From Kluyvera sp040932435 (lineage in GTDB: Bacteria > Pseudomonadota > Gammaproteobacteria > Enterobacterales > Enterobacteriaceae), in the NCBI RefSeq assembly GCF_040932435.1, contig NZ_JBFQGA010000009.1:124001-188000 (forward strand): a DNA stretch of 64,000 nucleotides. The letters are read 5' to 3'. Numbering within the stretch: the first letter of the stretch is position 1; each line of letters opens with the position of its first letter. The position numbers and the translations under genes were made by a program. Positions 51,632 through 59,896 of this stretch are shown piece after piece. The notes under the pieces were generated by a model that was given only the letters and a program-made list of their open reading frames with translations, ran no database searches and was not told the DNA's origin.

Positions 51632-53392
51632 TTGACTATAAATACTCTTTCCCGGCGCTTTCTCGCCCCCGCGACTGAAGCATTTCAGGCGCTATTTGCC
51701 CAGCCTGATCTGGCCTCAGAAAACGATTCCTTATTCAGTGAGCTGCAGGCGCGTTTGCATTACGCCCTAGAGCAGTTTCTACATCCTCAGGGTGTCTCCC
51801 CTTTCTTGCTGGTCAAAGCGCCAGAAGAAAAAGAGTACCTTCAACTCATTACACAGACCACGTCATCCCTACGTGATAGCGATGAATCTGCCCTGACGGG
51901 CGTCGATTATCAGGTGAACGGTAGCAAAGTCACGATGTCGCCAGCAGTCAGCGCGGATAACAATTTTGCCAGCACGGGACCGGTTATCTACGCCGATTGG
52001 GTCGAAGCCGAGCAGCTGTTTGGCTGTGTACGTCAGTTTAATAGTGAAATCACTCTTGAACCAGGCTTAGTGCATAAAGCTAATGGTGGCATTCTAGTCT
52101 TGTCCGCACGCACGCTGATGGCCCAGCCTCTGCTGTGGATGCGCCTAAAAAATGTGATTTCGCAGCAACGTTTTGACTGGCTCACTTTCGACGATTCGCG
52201 TCCTTTGCCGGTCAGCATTCCCTCGATGCCCCTCACTCTCAAAATAGTGCTGGTAGGCGATCGCGATTCATTGGCCGACTTCGAGGAAATGGAGCCGGAG
52301 CTTGCCGAGATCTCGCTGTACAGTGAATTTGAAGACAACCTGCAAATCAGCGATGAAGAAACGCTTAAGCAGTGGTGTCAGTGGGTCTGGAATATTGCTC
52401 GCGAAAAATCCTTACCAGGCCTTGCCGCCGATGCATGGCCACTGCTGATGCAAGAAGGTGCGCGTGATACCGGCGACCAAGAAATCATGCCGCTCTGTCC
52501 AATGTGGATCACGCGTCAGCTGCGAGAAGCCGCCCTGTTCACCGACAGCGGTGAGATCAACGCAGAACAGCTTAAAACAATGCTGGAACAGCGCCTATGG
52601 CGAGAAGGGTTCCTTGCTGAGCGTATGCAGGATGAAATCCTGCTTGAACAGATCCTAATTGAAACCGAAGGCGAGTGCATTGGGCAGATTAACGCCCTTT
52701 CCGTTATCGATTTCCCTGGCCACCCACGCCCATTTGGTGAGCCGTCGCGTATTACCTGCGTCGTGCACATTGGTGACGGTGAGTTTACCGACGTGGAGCG
52801 TAAAGCCGAGCTTGGGGGGAATATTCATGCCAAAGGAATGATGCTGATGCAGGCTTTCCTGATGGCTGAACTCGATCTTGAACAACAGATCCCCTTCTCC
52901 GCCTCGCTAACCTTTGAGCAATCCTACAGCGAAGTTGATGGCGACAGCGCCTCAATGGCTGAGCTGTGTGCCCTGATTAGCGCTTTGGCTAACGTACCAA
53001 TCAACCAGAGCATCGCCATGACCGGTTCTGTCGATCAGTTTGGTCGTGCGCAGCCGGTTGGCGGCCTCAACGAGAAGATTGAAGGCTTCTTTGCTATTTG
53101 CGCCCAACGCGGCCTCAGCGGCAAGCAGGGAGTCATCATACCTTCGGCTAACGTACGCCATCTCAGCCTATCGAATGAAGTACAGGAAGCCGTAGAGGCT
53201 GGCACATTCACGATTTGGGCTATCGATGATGTTGGTGATGCGCTGCCACTTCTGACGCAGCTTAACTGGGATGGTGAAGGACAGACGCTATTGCAAACTA
53301 TTCAGGAACGCATCGCACAGGCCACCCAGCCGGAGCCTCACTCCCGCTATCCGTGGCCGTTACGCTGGCTAAACCGTTCACATTCCAACTGA
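51632..53392 (+). CDS. ycbZ: Lon-like protease YcbZ (LonH)
   Basis: The 586-residue protein has a degenerate AAA+ region without a clear Walker A and a C-terminal Lon-type serine-lysine protease domain: catalytic Ser in SEVDGDSASMAELCAL and Lys in GGLNEKIEGFFA. It matches E. coli YcbZ throughout. The start is TTG at 51632, as no ATG fits the conserved N-terminus MTINTLSRRF. Its substrate is not established. fabA follows 69 bases downstream, with the fabA operators overlapping the ycbZ stop. Confidence 0.95.
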   Translation: MTINTLSRRFLAPATEAFQALFAQPDLASENDSLFSELQARLHYALEQFLHPQGVSPFLLVKAPEEKEYLQLITQTTSSLRDSDESALTGVDYQVNGSKVTMSPAVSADNNFASTGPVIYADWVEAEQLFGCVRQFNSEITLEPGLVHKANGGILVLSARTLMAQPLLWMRLKNVISQQRFDWLTFDDSRPLPVSIPSMPLTLKIVLVGDRDSLADFEEMEPELAEISLYSEFEDNLQISDEETLKQWCQWVWNIAREKSLPGLAADAWPLLMQEGARDTGDQEIMPLCPMWITRQLREAALFTDSGEINAEQLKTMLEQRLWREGFLAERMQDEILLEQILIETEGECIGQINALSVIDFPGHPRPFGEPSRITCVVHIGDGEFTDVERKAELGGNIHAKGMMLMQAFLMAELDLEQQIPFSASLTFEQSYSEVDGDSASMAELCALISALANVPINQSIAMTGSVDQFGRAQPVGGLNEKIEGFFAICAQRGLSGKQGVIIPSANVRHLSLSNEVQEAVEAGTFTIWAIDDVGDALPLLTQLNWDGEGQTLLQTIQERIAQATQPEPHSRYPWPLRWLNRSHSN

Positions 53393-53422
53393 TCGGACTT
53401 GTTCAGCGTACACGTGTTAGCT
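53387..53422 (+). promoter_or_regulatory. FadR and FabR operators of fabA
   Basis: AACTGATCGGACTTGTTC (53387-53404) resembles the FadR operator that activates fabA. AGCGTACACGTGTTAGCT (53405-53422) resembles the FabR palindrome. They are adjacent and the first overlaps the ycbZ stop codon, as in E. coli. This places fabA under activation by FadR and repression by FabR. Confidence 0.8.
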
Positions 53423-53461
53423 ATCCTGCGTTCCGAACTTAAAATAAGGCTTACTTAAAAC

Positions 53462-53980
53462 ATGGTAGATAAACGCGAATCCTATACAAAAGAAGACCTT
53501 CTTGCCTCTGGTCGCGGTGAACTGTTTGGCGCAAAAGGCCCGCAGTTACCTGCACCTAGCATGCTGATGATGGATCGTGTCATTAAAATGACCGAAACCG
53601 GCGGCAACTTTGACAAAGGTTATGTTGAAGCTGAGCTAGATATCAATCCGGACCTGTGGTTCTTCGGTTGTCACTTCATCGGCGATCCCGTCATGCCAGG
53701 CTGCCTGGGTCTGGACGCAATGTGGCAGCTGGTTGGTTTCTACCTAGGCTGGCTGGGCGGCGAAGGCAAAGGCCGCGCGCTCGGTGTGGGTGAAGTGAAA
53801 TTCACCGGTCAGGTTCTGCCAACTGCGAAAAAAGTGACCTATCGCATTCACTTCAAGCGTATCGTTAACCGTCGTCTGATCATGGGTCTGGCAGATGGTG
53901 AAGTTCTGGTTGATGGTCGTCTGATCTACAGCGCGAACGATCTGAAAGTAGGCCTGTTCCAGGATACTTCCGCATTCTAA
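53462..53980 (+). CDS. fabA: 3-hydroxydecanoyl-ACP dehydratase/isomerase FabA
   Basis: FabA dehydrates 3-hydroxydecanoyl-ACP and isomerises the trans-2 to the cis-3 product, the branch point to unsaturated fatty acids. The 172-residue protein keeps the hot-dog fold active site: His in FFGCHFIGDPVMPGCLGLDAMWQ (residue 71 counting Met) and Asp 85. It is nearly identical to the E. coli enzyme. Confidence 0.98.
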   Translation: MVDKRESYTKEDLLASGRGELFGAKGPQLPAPSMLMMDRVIKMTETGGNFDKGYVEAELDINPDLWFFGCHFIGDPVMPGCLGLDAMWQLVGFYLGWLGGEGKGRALGVGEVKFTGQVLPTAKKVTYRIHFKRIVNRRLIMGLADGEVLVDGRLIYSANDLKVGLFQDTSAF

Positions 53981-54036
53981 TACGCTTTAGCGTCGGAGCT
54001 TACTGACGCAAAATACGTAGCATGAATTAAAAAGGC

Positions 54037-54066
54037 GAAACCTCCGCAATGCGGAGGTTTCTTTTT
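54037..54066. terminator. Terminator between fabA and rmf
   Basis: An 11-bp stem GAAACCTCCGC/GCGGAGGTTTC with loop AAT is followed by TTTTT on the plus strand and preceded by A-rich sequence, so it can serve both convergent genes. Confidence 0.85.
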
Positions 54067-54078
54067 AAAGAGACAGTG

Positions 54079-54246
54079 TTAGGCAACGACTGCCCTGTCC
54101 TCCATGGCTTCTCGCCAGCCTCCCAGCCAGTAAGACCTCTGGTTAATAGTCTGGTAAGGACACATTTCTTTAGACCGTCCGGTAATCCCGGCCTGGTACC
54201 CACGCTGATGTGCCCGATCCAGGCGATCTCTTTTTTGTCTCTTCAT
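54079..54246 (-). CDS. rmf: Ribosome modulation factor
   Basis: The 55-residue protein translates as MKRQKRDRLDRAHQRGYQAG, continues with a SKEMCPYQ segment and ends AMEDRAVVA, matching E. coli RMF almost residue for residue. RMF dimerises 70S ribosomes into inactive 100S particles in stationary phase. It is convergent with fabA, as in E. coli. Upstream (54247-54501) there is its promoter region; I see no other gene there. Confidence 0.96.
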   Translation of the reverse strand: MKRQKRDRLDRAHQRGYQAGITGRSKEMCPYQTINQRSYWLGGWREAMEDRAVVA

Positions 54247-54501
54247 GCCTCGTTTCCCTCATATCTTGGTCTGGTGGAAAAGAAAACAGTGGTTACAAAG
54301 TATGCGACCACATAATACGAATAACGCTAAAAATTGACTCCGTCAATGCGCAGAATTCATACCAATGTCATATTTGTGAGCTAATCAGTAGTTCATTTGT
54401 ACAAAAAACGTGACCCGGCATAAGTAACCAGTTGAAGCCAGACATAAAAATACCGCCGCCGGTTTTGCACCGACAGCGGCCCTTAGAACAATTAATTCTA
54501 T

Positions 54502-55062
54502 TTATGGTTGGCGATTGATGGTCTGCGCAATAGAAGCCGCTTCCTGACTCCAAGCCTGCGCCAGCACTTTCACCATGGCATCATAACCGTCCTGCTGTTG
54601 TGCCAATTCAATATGGAACGGACGCTTGGTCAGCTTTCCTTGATGATTGAGTAGCCATTCCCCACTCACCACGACCTTGCCATCATAGCGACCATGGAAA
54701 CCCGTCACGGTGACATTCAGCGTGTCCTGATCACTGCCCAATGGCTGCGATGCGACCACCCAACCCGGCAGTTGATTACTGAGATTAGAAACCAATGTCG
54801 TCCGCAACTGCTGGTCCAGCGGGCTGGCCCAGAGGTTATTGCTAGCAATCACGTACTGGACATCGCTGGTCTGATAGACCACGCCGCTGCCGGCGAGGAA
54901 ATCAGGCACGTTGACTTGTTCCACCCACAGCATACGCTGACTTGCGGAGGCACTATTTTGTACCGTTCCTGCCGCCAGTGGCAGCTGGTAATAGGTTTTA
55001 TTCTCGGTGCTGCTGCAGGCCGCCAGCAGGCAGGCCGCAGCCAGTACTAACCACTTTTTCAT
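54502..55062 (-). CDS. pqiC: Intermembrane transport lipoprotein PqiC
   Basis: The 186-residue lipoprotein (lipobox LAAC, Cys 16) has the ABC-type auxiliary domain (TYYQLPLAAGTVQ ... MLWVEQVNVPDFLAGSGVVYQTSD). In E. coli PqiC sits in the outer membrane and docks the PqiB tube for lipid transport. Its start meets the pqiB stop with a one-base overlap. Confidence 0.95.
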   Translation of the reverse strand: MKKWLVLAAACLLAACSSTENKTYYQLPLAAGTVQNSASASQRMLWVEQVNVPDFLAGSGVVYQTSDVQYVIASNNLWASPLDQQLRTTLVSNLSNQLPGWVVASQPLGSDQDTLNVTVTGFHGRYDGKVVVSGEWLLNHQGKLTKRPFHIELAQQQDGYDAMVKVLAQAWSQEAASIAQTINRQP

Positions 55063-56699
55063 TATTTAGCCCTCTTAGGCTCAGGATCTTTTTTGTCCTT
55101 CGCTTCGAATACCAGCGCGTTGCTCTTCTCATTCAAGGTTTTCAACACCGGCTGCAGTTCGCGCAGTACTTGATCCAGACGCTGCATATCGGCAACCATT
55201 TTGTTGTACGCCGCGGAGCCCGGCTGGAAGCCTTGCATACTGCGATTCAACTCGCGCAAGGTTTTCTGCATATCGGCTGGCAGCTGCTGCGCCGACTGGC
55301 TGGCTGTTATCTTGTTAAGATTGTCCAGCGTCGTTTGCAGGCGACGCATCGTATTTTGGCTTTCGCTTAGCGTGTTGGTCGCTTGTTCGACCATTGGCGT
55401 CAGAGGCAGGTTGTTGAATTTATCCAACGTGTCCATCAGACGCTGTTGGATTTGCGCCAACCCACCGCTCACGGTAGGCACTATCTGATAGCCACCGAAA
55501 GATTTCATCCCGGTCACTGCCGGTTCTTTCGGGTAGAAATCCATATCAACATACAGCGCACCGGTCACCAAGTTACCGGTTTTTAGCGCTCCGCGCAGTC
55601 CACGTTGAGTCAGCTCCTGCAGATGAGCGCCGAGATCCGGATTCTCACCCAGCGCGCTTTTCAAACGCTCAGGCTCGATACGAATTTTGACGGGGATACG
55701 GTAGTCATTATTCAATGCTTGGCGTAGACCCGGAACAAAGTACGGCACCTCGGCCACCGTCCCTAAGCGGATCCCACGGAATTCAACCGGTGCTCCCGGC
55801 TGTAGACCACGAACGGAGTCTTTAAAGAACATCAGGTAGTCGACGTGTTCGGTGTAAAGGGAGTCCTGAATGCTTTTTTGATCGTCGTAGAGCTTAAATT
55901 CGGTTTTTTCAGCAATGGGCTGACCTAAATCCACGCCTTCAGGCACATCAAAGCTGACCCCACCGCTGAACAGCGTTGCCAGCGATCCCATTTCCACACG
56001 CATACCGGCAGAAGTAAGATCGACCGCGACGCCGCTGTCTTTCCAGAAACGAACGTTGCTGGTAACCAGTCGATCGTTAGGCGCACTGATAAACAGTTGA
56101 TAGGTAATATTGCGATGCTGCGGATCAAAGGTGCTGGTCTCAACCGATCCCACGCGGTAGCCGCGGAACAATACCGGATCGCCCGGATTGAGCTGCCCCG
56201 CTTTTTGGCTGTCCAGTAGCACGCGGATACCTTTAGCATCCGGCGGCGCTAGCGGCGGCGCATCCAGCAGTTGATAGTTGCTAGGCTCTGGGCCTTTTGA
56301 TCCCGGCTGCAGTTCAATGTAAGCCCCGGACAATAATGTCCCCAGCCCACTGATCCCTTCACGGCCAATCTGTGGTTTCACGACCCAAAAGACAGAGTCC
56401 TTGTGCAGTAGTTTCTCCATACCGGAGTTCAGGCGCGCTTTGATTTCCACGTGCGTCAGGTCATCGGTCAACGTGGTGCTGATCACCACCCCCACATCCA
56501 CACTGCGGCTTTTAATCGTAGTTTTACCACCTTCAATACCTTCAGCATTGGTGGTGATTAGCGTCACCTCCGGCCCCTGATGGCTGTAATGATAAAACAG
56601 GATCCAGGCGCCAATCAGCGCCGTGACAATCGGGAAGATCCAAATGGGAGACCAGTTTTTCACTTTCTGCACTTGTGCCTCCCCGCTCTTGGTTTCCAT
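55062..56699 (-). CDS. pqiB: Intermembrane transport protein PqiB (MCE family)
   Basis: The 545-residue protein has one N-terminal membrane anchor (WIFPIVTALIGAWILFYHY), three MCE domains (starting near GPEVTLITTNAEGIEGGKT, DAKGIRVLLDSQKAG and YLMFFKDSVRGLQPGAPVEF) and a C-terminal coiled coil that builds the needle-like tunnel across the periplasm. ATG 56699 (METKSGEAQ) matches the E. coli start; the frame is open 20 codons upstream, into pqiA. It lies four bases after pqiA. Confidence 0.96.
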   Translation of the reverse strand: METKSGEAQVQKVKNWSPIWIFPIVTALIGAWILFYHYSHQGPEVTLITTNAEGIEGGKTTIKSRSVDVGVVISTTLTDDLTHVEIKARLNSGMEKLLHKDSVFWVVKPQIGREGISGLGTLLSGAYIELQPGSKGPEPSNYQLLDAPPLAPPDAKGIRVLLDSQKAGQLNPGDPVLFRGYRVGSVETSTFDPQHRNITYQLFISAPNDRLVTSNVRFWKDSGVAVDLTSAGMRVEMGSLATLFSGGVSFDVPEGVDLGQPIAEKTEFKLYDDQKSIQDSLYTEHVDYLMFFKDSVRGLQPGAPVEFRGIRLGTVAEVPYFVPGLRQALNNDYRIPVKIRIEPERLKSALGENPDLGAHLQELTQRGLRGALKTGNLVTGALYVDMDFYPKEPAVTGMKSFGGYQIVPTVSGGLAQIQQRLMDTLDKFNNLPLTPMVEQATNTLSESQNTMRRLQTTLDNLNKITASQSAQQLPADMQKTLRELNRSMQGFQPGSAAYNKMVADMQRLDQVLRELQPVLKTLNEKSNALVFEAKDKKDPEPKRAK

Positions 56700-56703
56700 G
56701 CTT

Positions 56704-57963
56704 TTACGACTCCTCATGGCTTGATTCAGGTTCCCGATCCCAGGACAGTCGCGGATCAAAGGTCATTGCCGAGAACATAGTCATTATGACCACCAGCGCA
56801 AACATTAACGCGCCAATTGCCGGATAAATATTCATTAGCCCTCCAATACGCACCAGCGCGGAGAGTACTGCAATTACAAATACGTCGATCATTGACCAGC
56901 GCCCGACAAACTCCACCACTTCATAAATCAGGTGCATGCGCTCACTGTCCCGGTGTCTGCGCTTGAGGCCGTTGGCATCAAGACAGAGCCAAGCGATAGC
57001 GATCATTTTCAGCGTCGGGACCAAGATACTGGCGATGAAAATAACCATCGCTACCGGATACGATCCTTCGCTCCACAGCAGAACAACCCCGGCAATAATG
57101 GTCGACGGCATCTTGTCGCCCAGAAGATCGGTTATCATGATCGGCAGAATGTTGGCGGGAAGATAGAGCATGATCGACGTGACCAGCAGCGCCATTGTCC
57201 ACTGCAGGCTATGTTTACGCCGCACATGGCCTTTGCTGTGGCAACGCGGACATTCGTGTAAGTCGGCAGGAAGGATAGCCGTACAGCACGAGCAGGAACG
57301 CAGCCCCTGCTTCATCCCCGTCACCCCAGGCTTTAAGGGCTGCGTAAGTGCCGGCATCGGACCGATATCGTCCCACAGCCAGCGGCGGTCAACGCACTGG
57401 AAAGTACGCAACTGCAGCAAACAGAAAAGACACCAAGGCAGGAAGCTGCTGCCGACGCCAATATCGCCATAGGCCATCAGCTTCACAAAACTCACCAGCA
57501 CGCCGGCGAGGAAGATTTCCGCCATCCCCCACGTTTTAAGCGTGAATAAGATCCGCGCCAGAAACGTTTTGAGCCTGTAGGGCATTTTGACCCGATTAAC
57601 CAGCAACAGAATGGTAACGAGGCAGAAGGCCGGCACCAGCTGTACAAACAGCAAAAAGAAGGTGCCGAGGCTGGCGTAATCTTCGGAAAACATCACGCTG
57701 GGGATTTCCAGCAGCTCGATTTCGCTGCTGACGCCCGCCACGTTCATACTAATAAACGGGAACAGGTTGGCCAGCAGCAGCATAAAGAGCGCCACCAAGA
57801 CGTACGCCGTCGGACGCCGTCTTGGTTCATCCCAAGATGTGGTTAACGTAGTACCACAACGCGGGCAGTTAGCCTTATGTCGGTGCTCGAGGTGTGGCAA
57901 CGCCACCAGCATGTCACACTGTGAACACAGAATATGCTGCGCAGCATGATGTTGTTCACACAT
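56704..57963 (-). CDS. pqiA: Intermembrane transport protein PqiA
   Basis: The 419-residue inner-membrane protein has two PqiA domains, each starting with a zinc-ribbon-like Cys pair (CSQCDML...CPRCGTTL and CSCCTAIL...CPRCHSKG) followed by about four membrane segments. It heads the pqiABC operon, which in E. coli is induced by paraquat through SoxS and takes part in envelope lipid homeostasis. The gene follows uup by 13 bases. Confidence 0.95.
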   Translation of the reverse strand: MCEQHHAAQHILCSQCDMLVALPHLEHRHKANCPRCGTTLTTSWDEPRRRPTAYVLVALFMLLLANLFPFISMNVAGVSSEIELLEIPSVMFSEDYASLGTFFLLFVQLVPAFCLVTILLLVNRVKMPYRLKTFLARILFTLKTWGMAEIFLAGVLVSFVKLMAYGDIGVGSSFLPWCLFCLLQLRTFQCVDRRWLWDDIGPMPALTQPLKPGVTGMKQGLRSCSCCTAILPADLHECPRCHSKGHVRRKHSLQWTMALLVTSIMLYLPANILPIMITDLLGDKMPSTIIAGVVLLWSEGSYPVAMVIFIASILVPTLKMIAIAWLCLDANGLKRRHRDSERMHLIYEVVEFVGRWSMIDVFVIAVLSALVRIGGLMNIYPAIGALMFALVVIMTMFSAMTFDPRLSWDREPESSHEES

Positions 57964-57976
57964 GAAAAATCCTCTA

Positions 57977-59884
57977 TCAGGCGCCGTTTTTCAACGCTTC
58001 CAGATATTCCCAACGCTCAAACGCTTCTTCCAGCGCTTGCTCGGCCTGCGCCATATCAGCCAGTACCTTTTGAGTATGATCGTGGGGCTGGCTAAAGAAA
58101 GTCGCGTCAGCAACCTGCAGCTGCAACGCTTCCAGATCCGCTTCCAGTTTTTCCAACTTTTGCGGCAACTGTTCCAATTCACGCTGCAGGTTATAGCTCA
58201 TTTTGCCCGCGGCACGTTTGCCAGGTTCTGCTTTGGGTTGCGCGACTTCTACCGCTTTCTTGGCAACTGGCTGTTGATAAGACTGTGATTGCGACTGCTG
58301 CCCACGCGCATCGTGGTAACCGCCGACATAACGTCCAATGCGTCCTTTACCTTCGAAGATCCAGCATTCAGTCACGGTATTATCCACGAACTGACGATCG
58401 TGGCTGACCAGCAGCACGGTCCCCTGATAGCCGTCGATAAGCTCTTCCAGCAGTTCGAGCGTTTCGACATCCAGGTCGTTGGTTGGTTCATCGAGAATCA
58501 ATAGATTGCTTGGCTTTAAAAATAGACGTGCCAGCAGCAGACGGTTACGCTCCCCGCCGGACAGCGCACGTACTGGCGTCATTGCCCGTTTTGGATGGAA
58601 CAGGAAGTCTTGCAGATAGCCCAGTACATGGCGCGGTTTACCGTTAACCATAACCTCTTGCTTACCTTCCGCGAGGTTATCCATTACCGTTCTATCCGGA
58701 TCGAGTTCTGCGCGGTGCTGGTCGAAATAAGCAACTTCCAGCTTAGTCCCCACGTGAATACGGCCGCTGTCGGCCTGCAGTTGACCCAGCATCAGCTTCA
58801 GCAGCGTGGTTTTACCACAGCCGTTCGGGCCAATCATGGCGATTTTGTCACCACGCTGCACCTGCGCGGAGAAATCTTTCACCAGCACTTTGCCATCGAC
58901 CTGGTAGTTAACATCTTCCATTTCGAAGACAATTTTACCGGAACGAGAGGCCTCTTCGACCTGCATCTTCGCGCTGCCCATCACTTCACGGCGGGCGCTG
59001 CGTTCGTTACGCATTGCCTTTAATGCGCGGACGCGGCCTTCATTACGTGTACGGCGCGCCTTGATGCCCTGACGAATCCACACTTCTTCCTGCGCCAGCT
59101 TGCGGTCAAACTCAGCGTTTTGCAGATCTTCAACGCGCAGCGCTTCTTCTTTTTCCAGCAGATACTGATCGTAGTTACCCGGATACGTCACCAGGTTTCC
59201 GCGATCGAGATCGACAATGCGCGTCGCCATATTGCGGATAAATGAACGGTCGTGGGAGATGAAAATAATCGTCCCTTTGAAAGACTTCAGGAAGCCTTCC
59301 AGCCAGTCGATGGTTTCGATATCCAAGTGGTTCGTCGGTTCATCAAGCAGCAGCACGCGCGGCGCGCTGACCAATGCACGACCCAGCGCGGCTTTACGTA
59401 GCCAACCACCGGAAAGCGAGGCCAGTTCGGTATCTGCCGTTAATCCTAGCTGCTCCAGTACTTCGTTAATGCGGCTTTCCAACTGCCACAGGCCATGGTT
59501 GTCCAGTTGCTCCTGAACTTTCGCCAGTTCCTGCAGATTTTTATCGCTCGGATCGGTGATCACCAGATGCGAGATATCGTGATAGCGTTTGAGATACACC
59601 GCCTGCTCGGCAATGCCCTCAGCCACGAAATCGTACACGCTGCCCTCTACGTTACGCGGTGGATCCTGCTGCAGACGTGCCACAACCAGATCCTGCTCGT
59701 AGATGATGCGCCCGTCGTCCAGGCCCAGCTCGCGGTTGAGGATTTTCATCAGCGTCGATTTGCCCGCGCCGTTTCGCCCAACCAGACAGACTCGTTCGTT
59801 GTCCTCAATATGCAGTTCGGCATTATTGAGAAGCGGCGCGTCGCTGAACGACAGCCAAGCGCCATGCATACTAATTAATGACAT
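57977..59884 (-). CDS. uup: ABC-F ATPase Uup
   Basis: Uup (635 residues) is a soluble ABC-F protein with two ATPase domains (Walker A GRNGAGKST and GPNGCGKTT; signatures LSGGWLRKAALGRAL and LSGGERNRLLLARL; Walker B LLLDEPTNHLD and LILDEPTNDLD) and a C-terminal coiled coil (about 560-635) that binds DNA. In E. coli loss of uup raises precise transposon excision, and the protein acts on ribosomes and branched DNA. It lies 12 bases after rlmL. Confidence 0.97.
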   Translation of the reverse strand: MSLISMHGAWLSFSDAPLLNNAELHIEDNERVCLVGRNGAGKSTLMKILNRELGLDDGRIIYEQDLVVARLQQDPPRNVEGSVYDFVAEGIAEQAVYLKRYHDISHLVITDPSDKNLQELAKVQEQLDNHGLWQLESRINEVLEQLGLTADTELASLSGGWLRKAALGRALVSAPRVLLLDEPTNHLDIETIDWLEGFLKSFKGTIIFISHDRSFIRNMATRIVDLDRGNLVTYPGNYDQYLLEKEEALRVEDLQNAEFDRKLAQEEVWIRQGIKARRTRNEGRVRALKAMRNERSARREVMGSAKMQVEEASRSGKIVFEMEDVNYQVDGKVLVKDFSAQVQRGDKIAMIGPNGCGKTTLLKLMLGQLQADSGRIHVGTKLEVAYFDQHRAELDPDRTVMDNLAEGKQEVMVNGKPRHVLGYLQDFLFHPKRAMTPVRALSGGERNRLLLARLFLKPSNLLILDEPTNDLDVETLELLEELIDGYQGTVLLVSHDRQFVDNTVTECWIFEGKGRIGRYVGGYHDARGQQSQSQSYQQPVAKKAVEVAQPKAEPGKRAAGKMSYNLQRELEQLPQKLEKLEADLEALQLQVADATFFSQPHDHTQKVLADMAQAEQALEEAFERWEYLEALKNGA

Positions 59885-59896
59885 TCTTTATTCCTT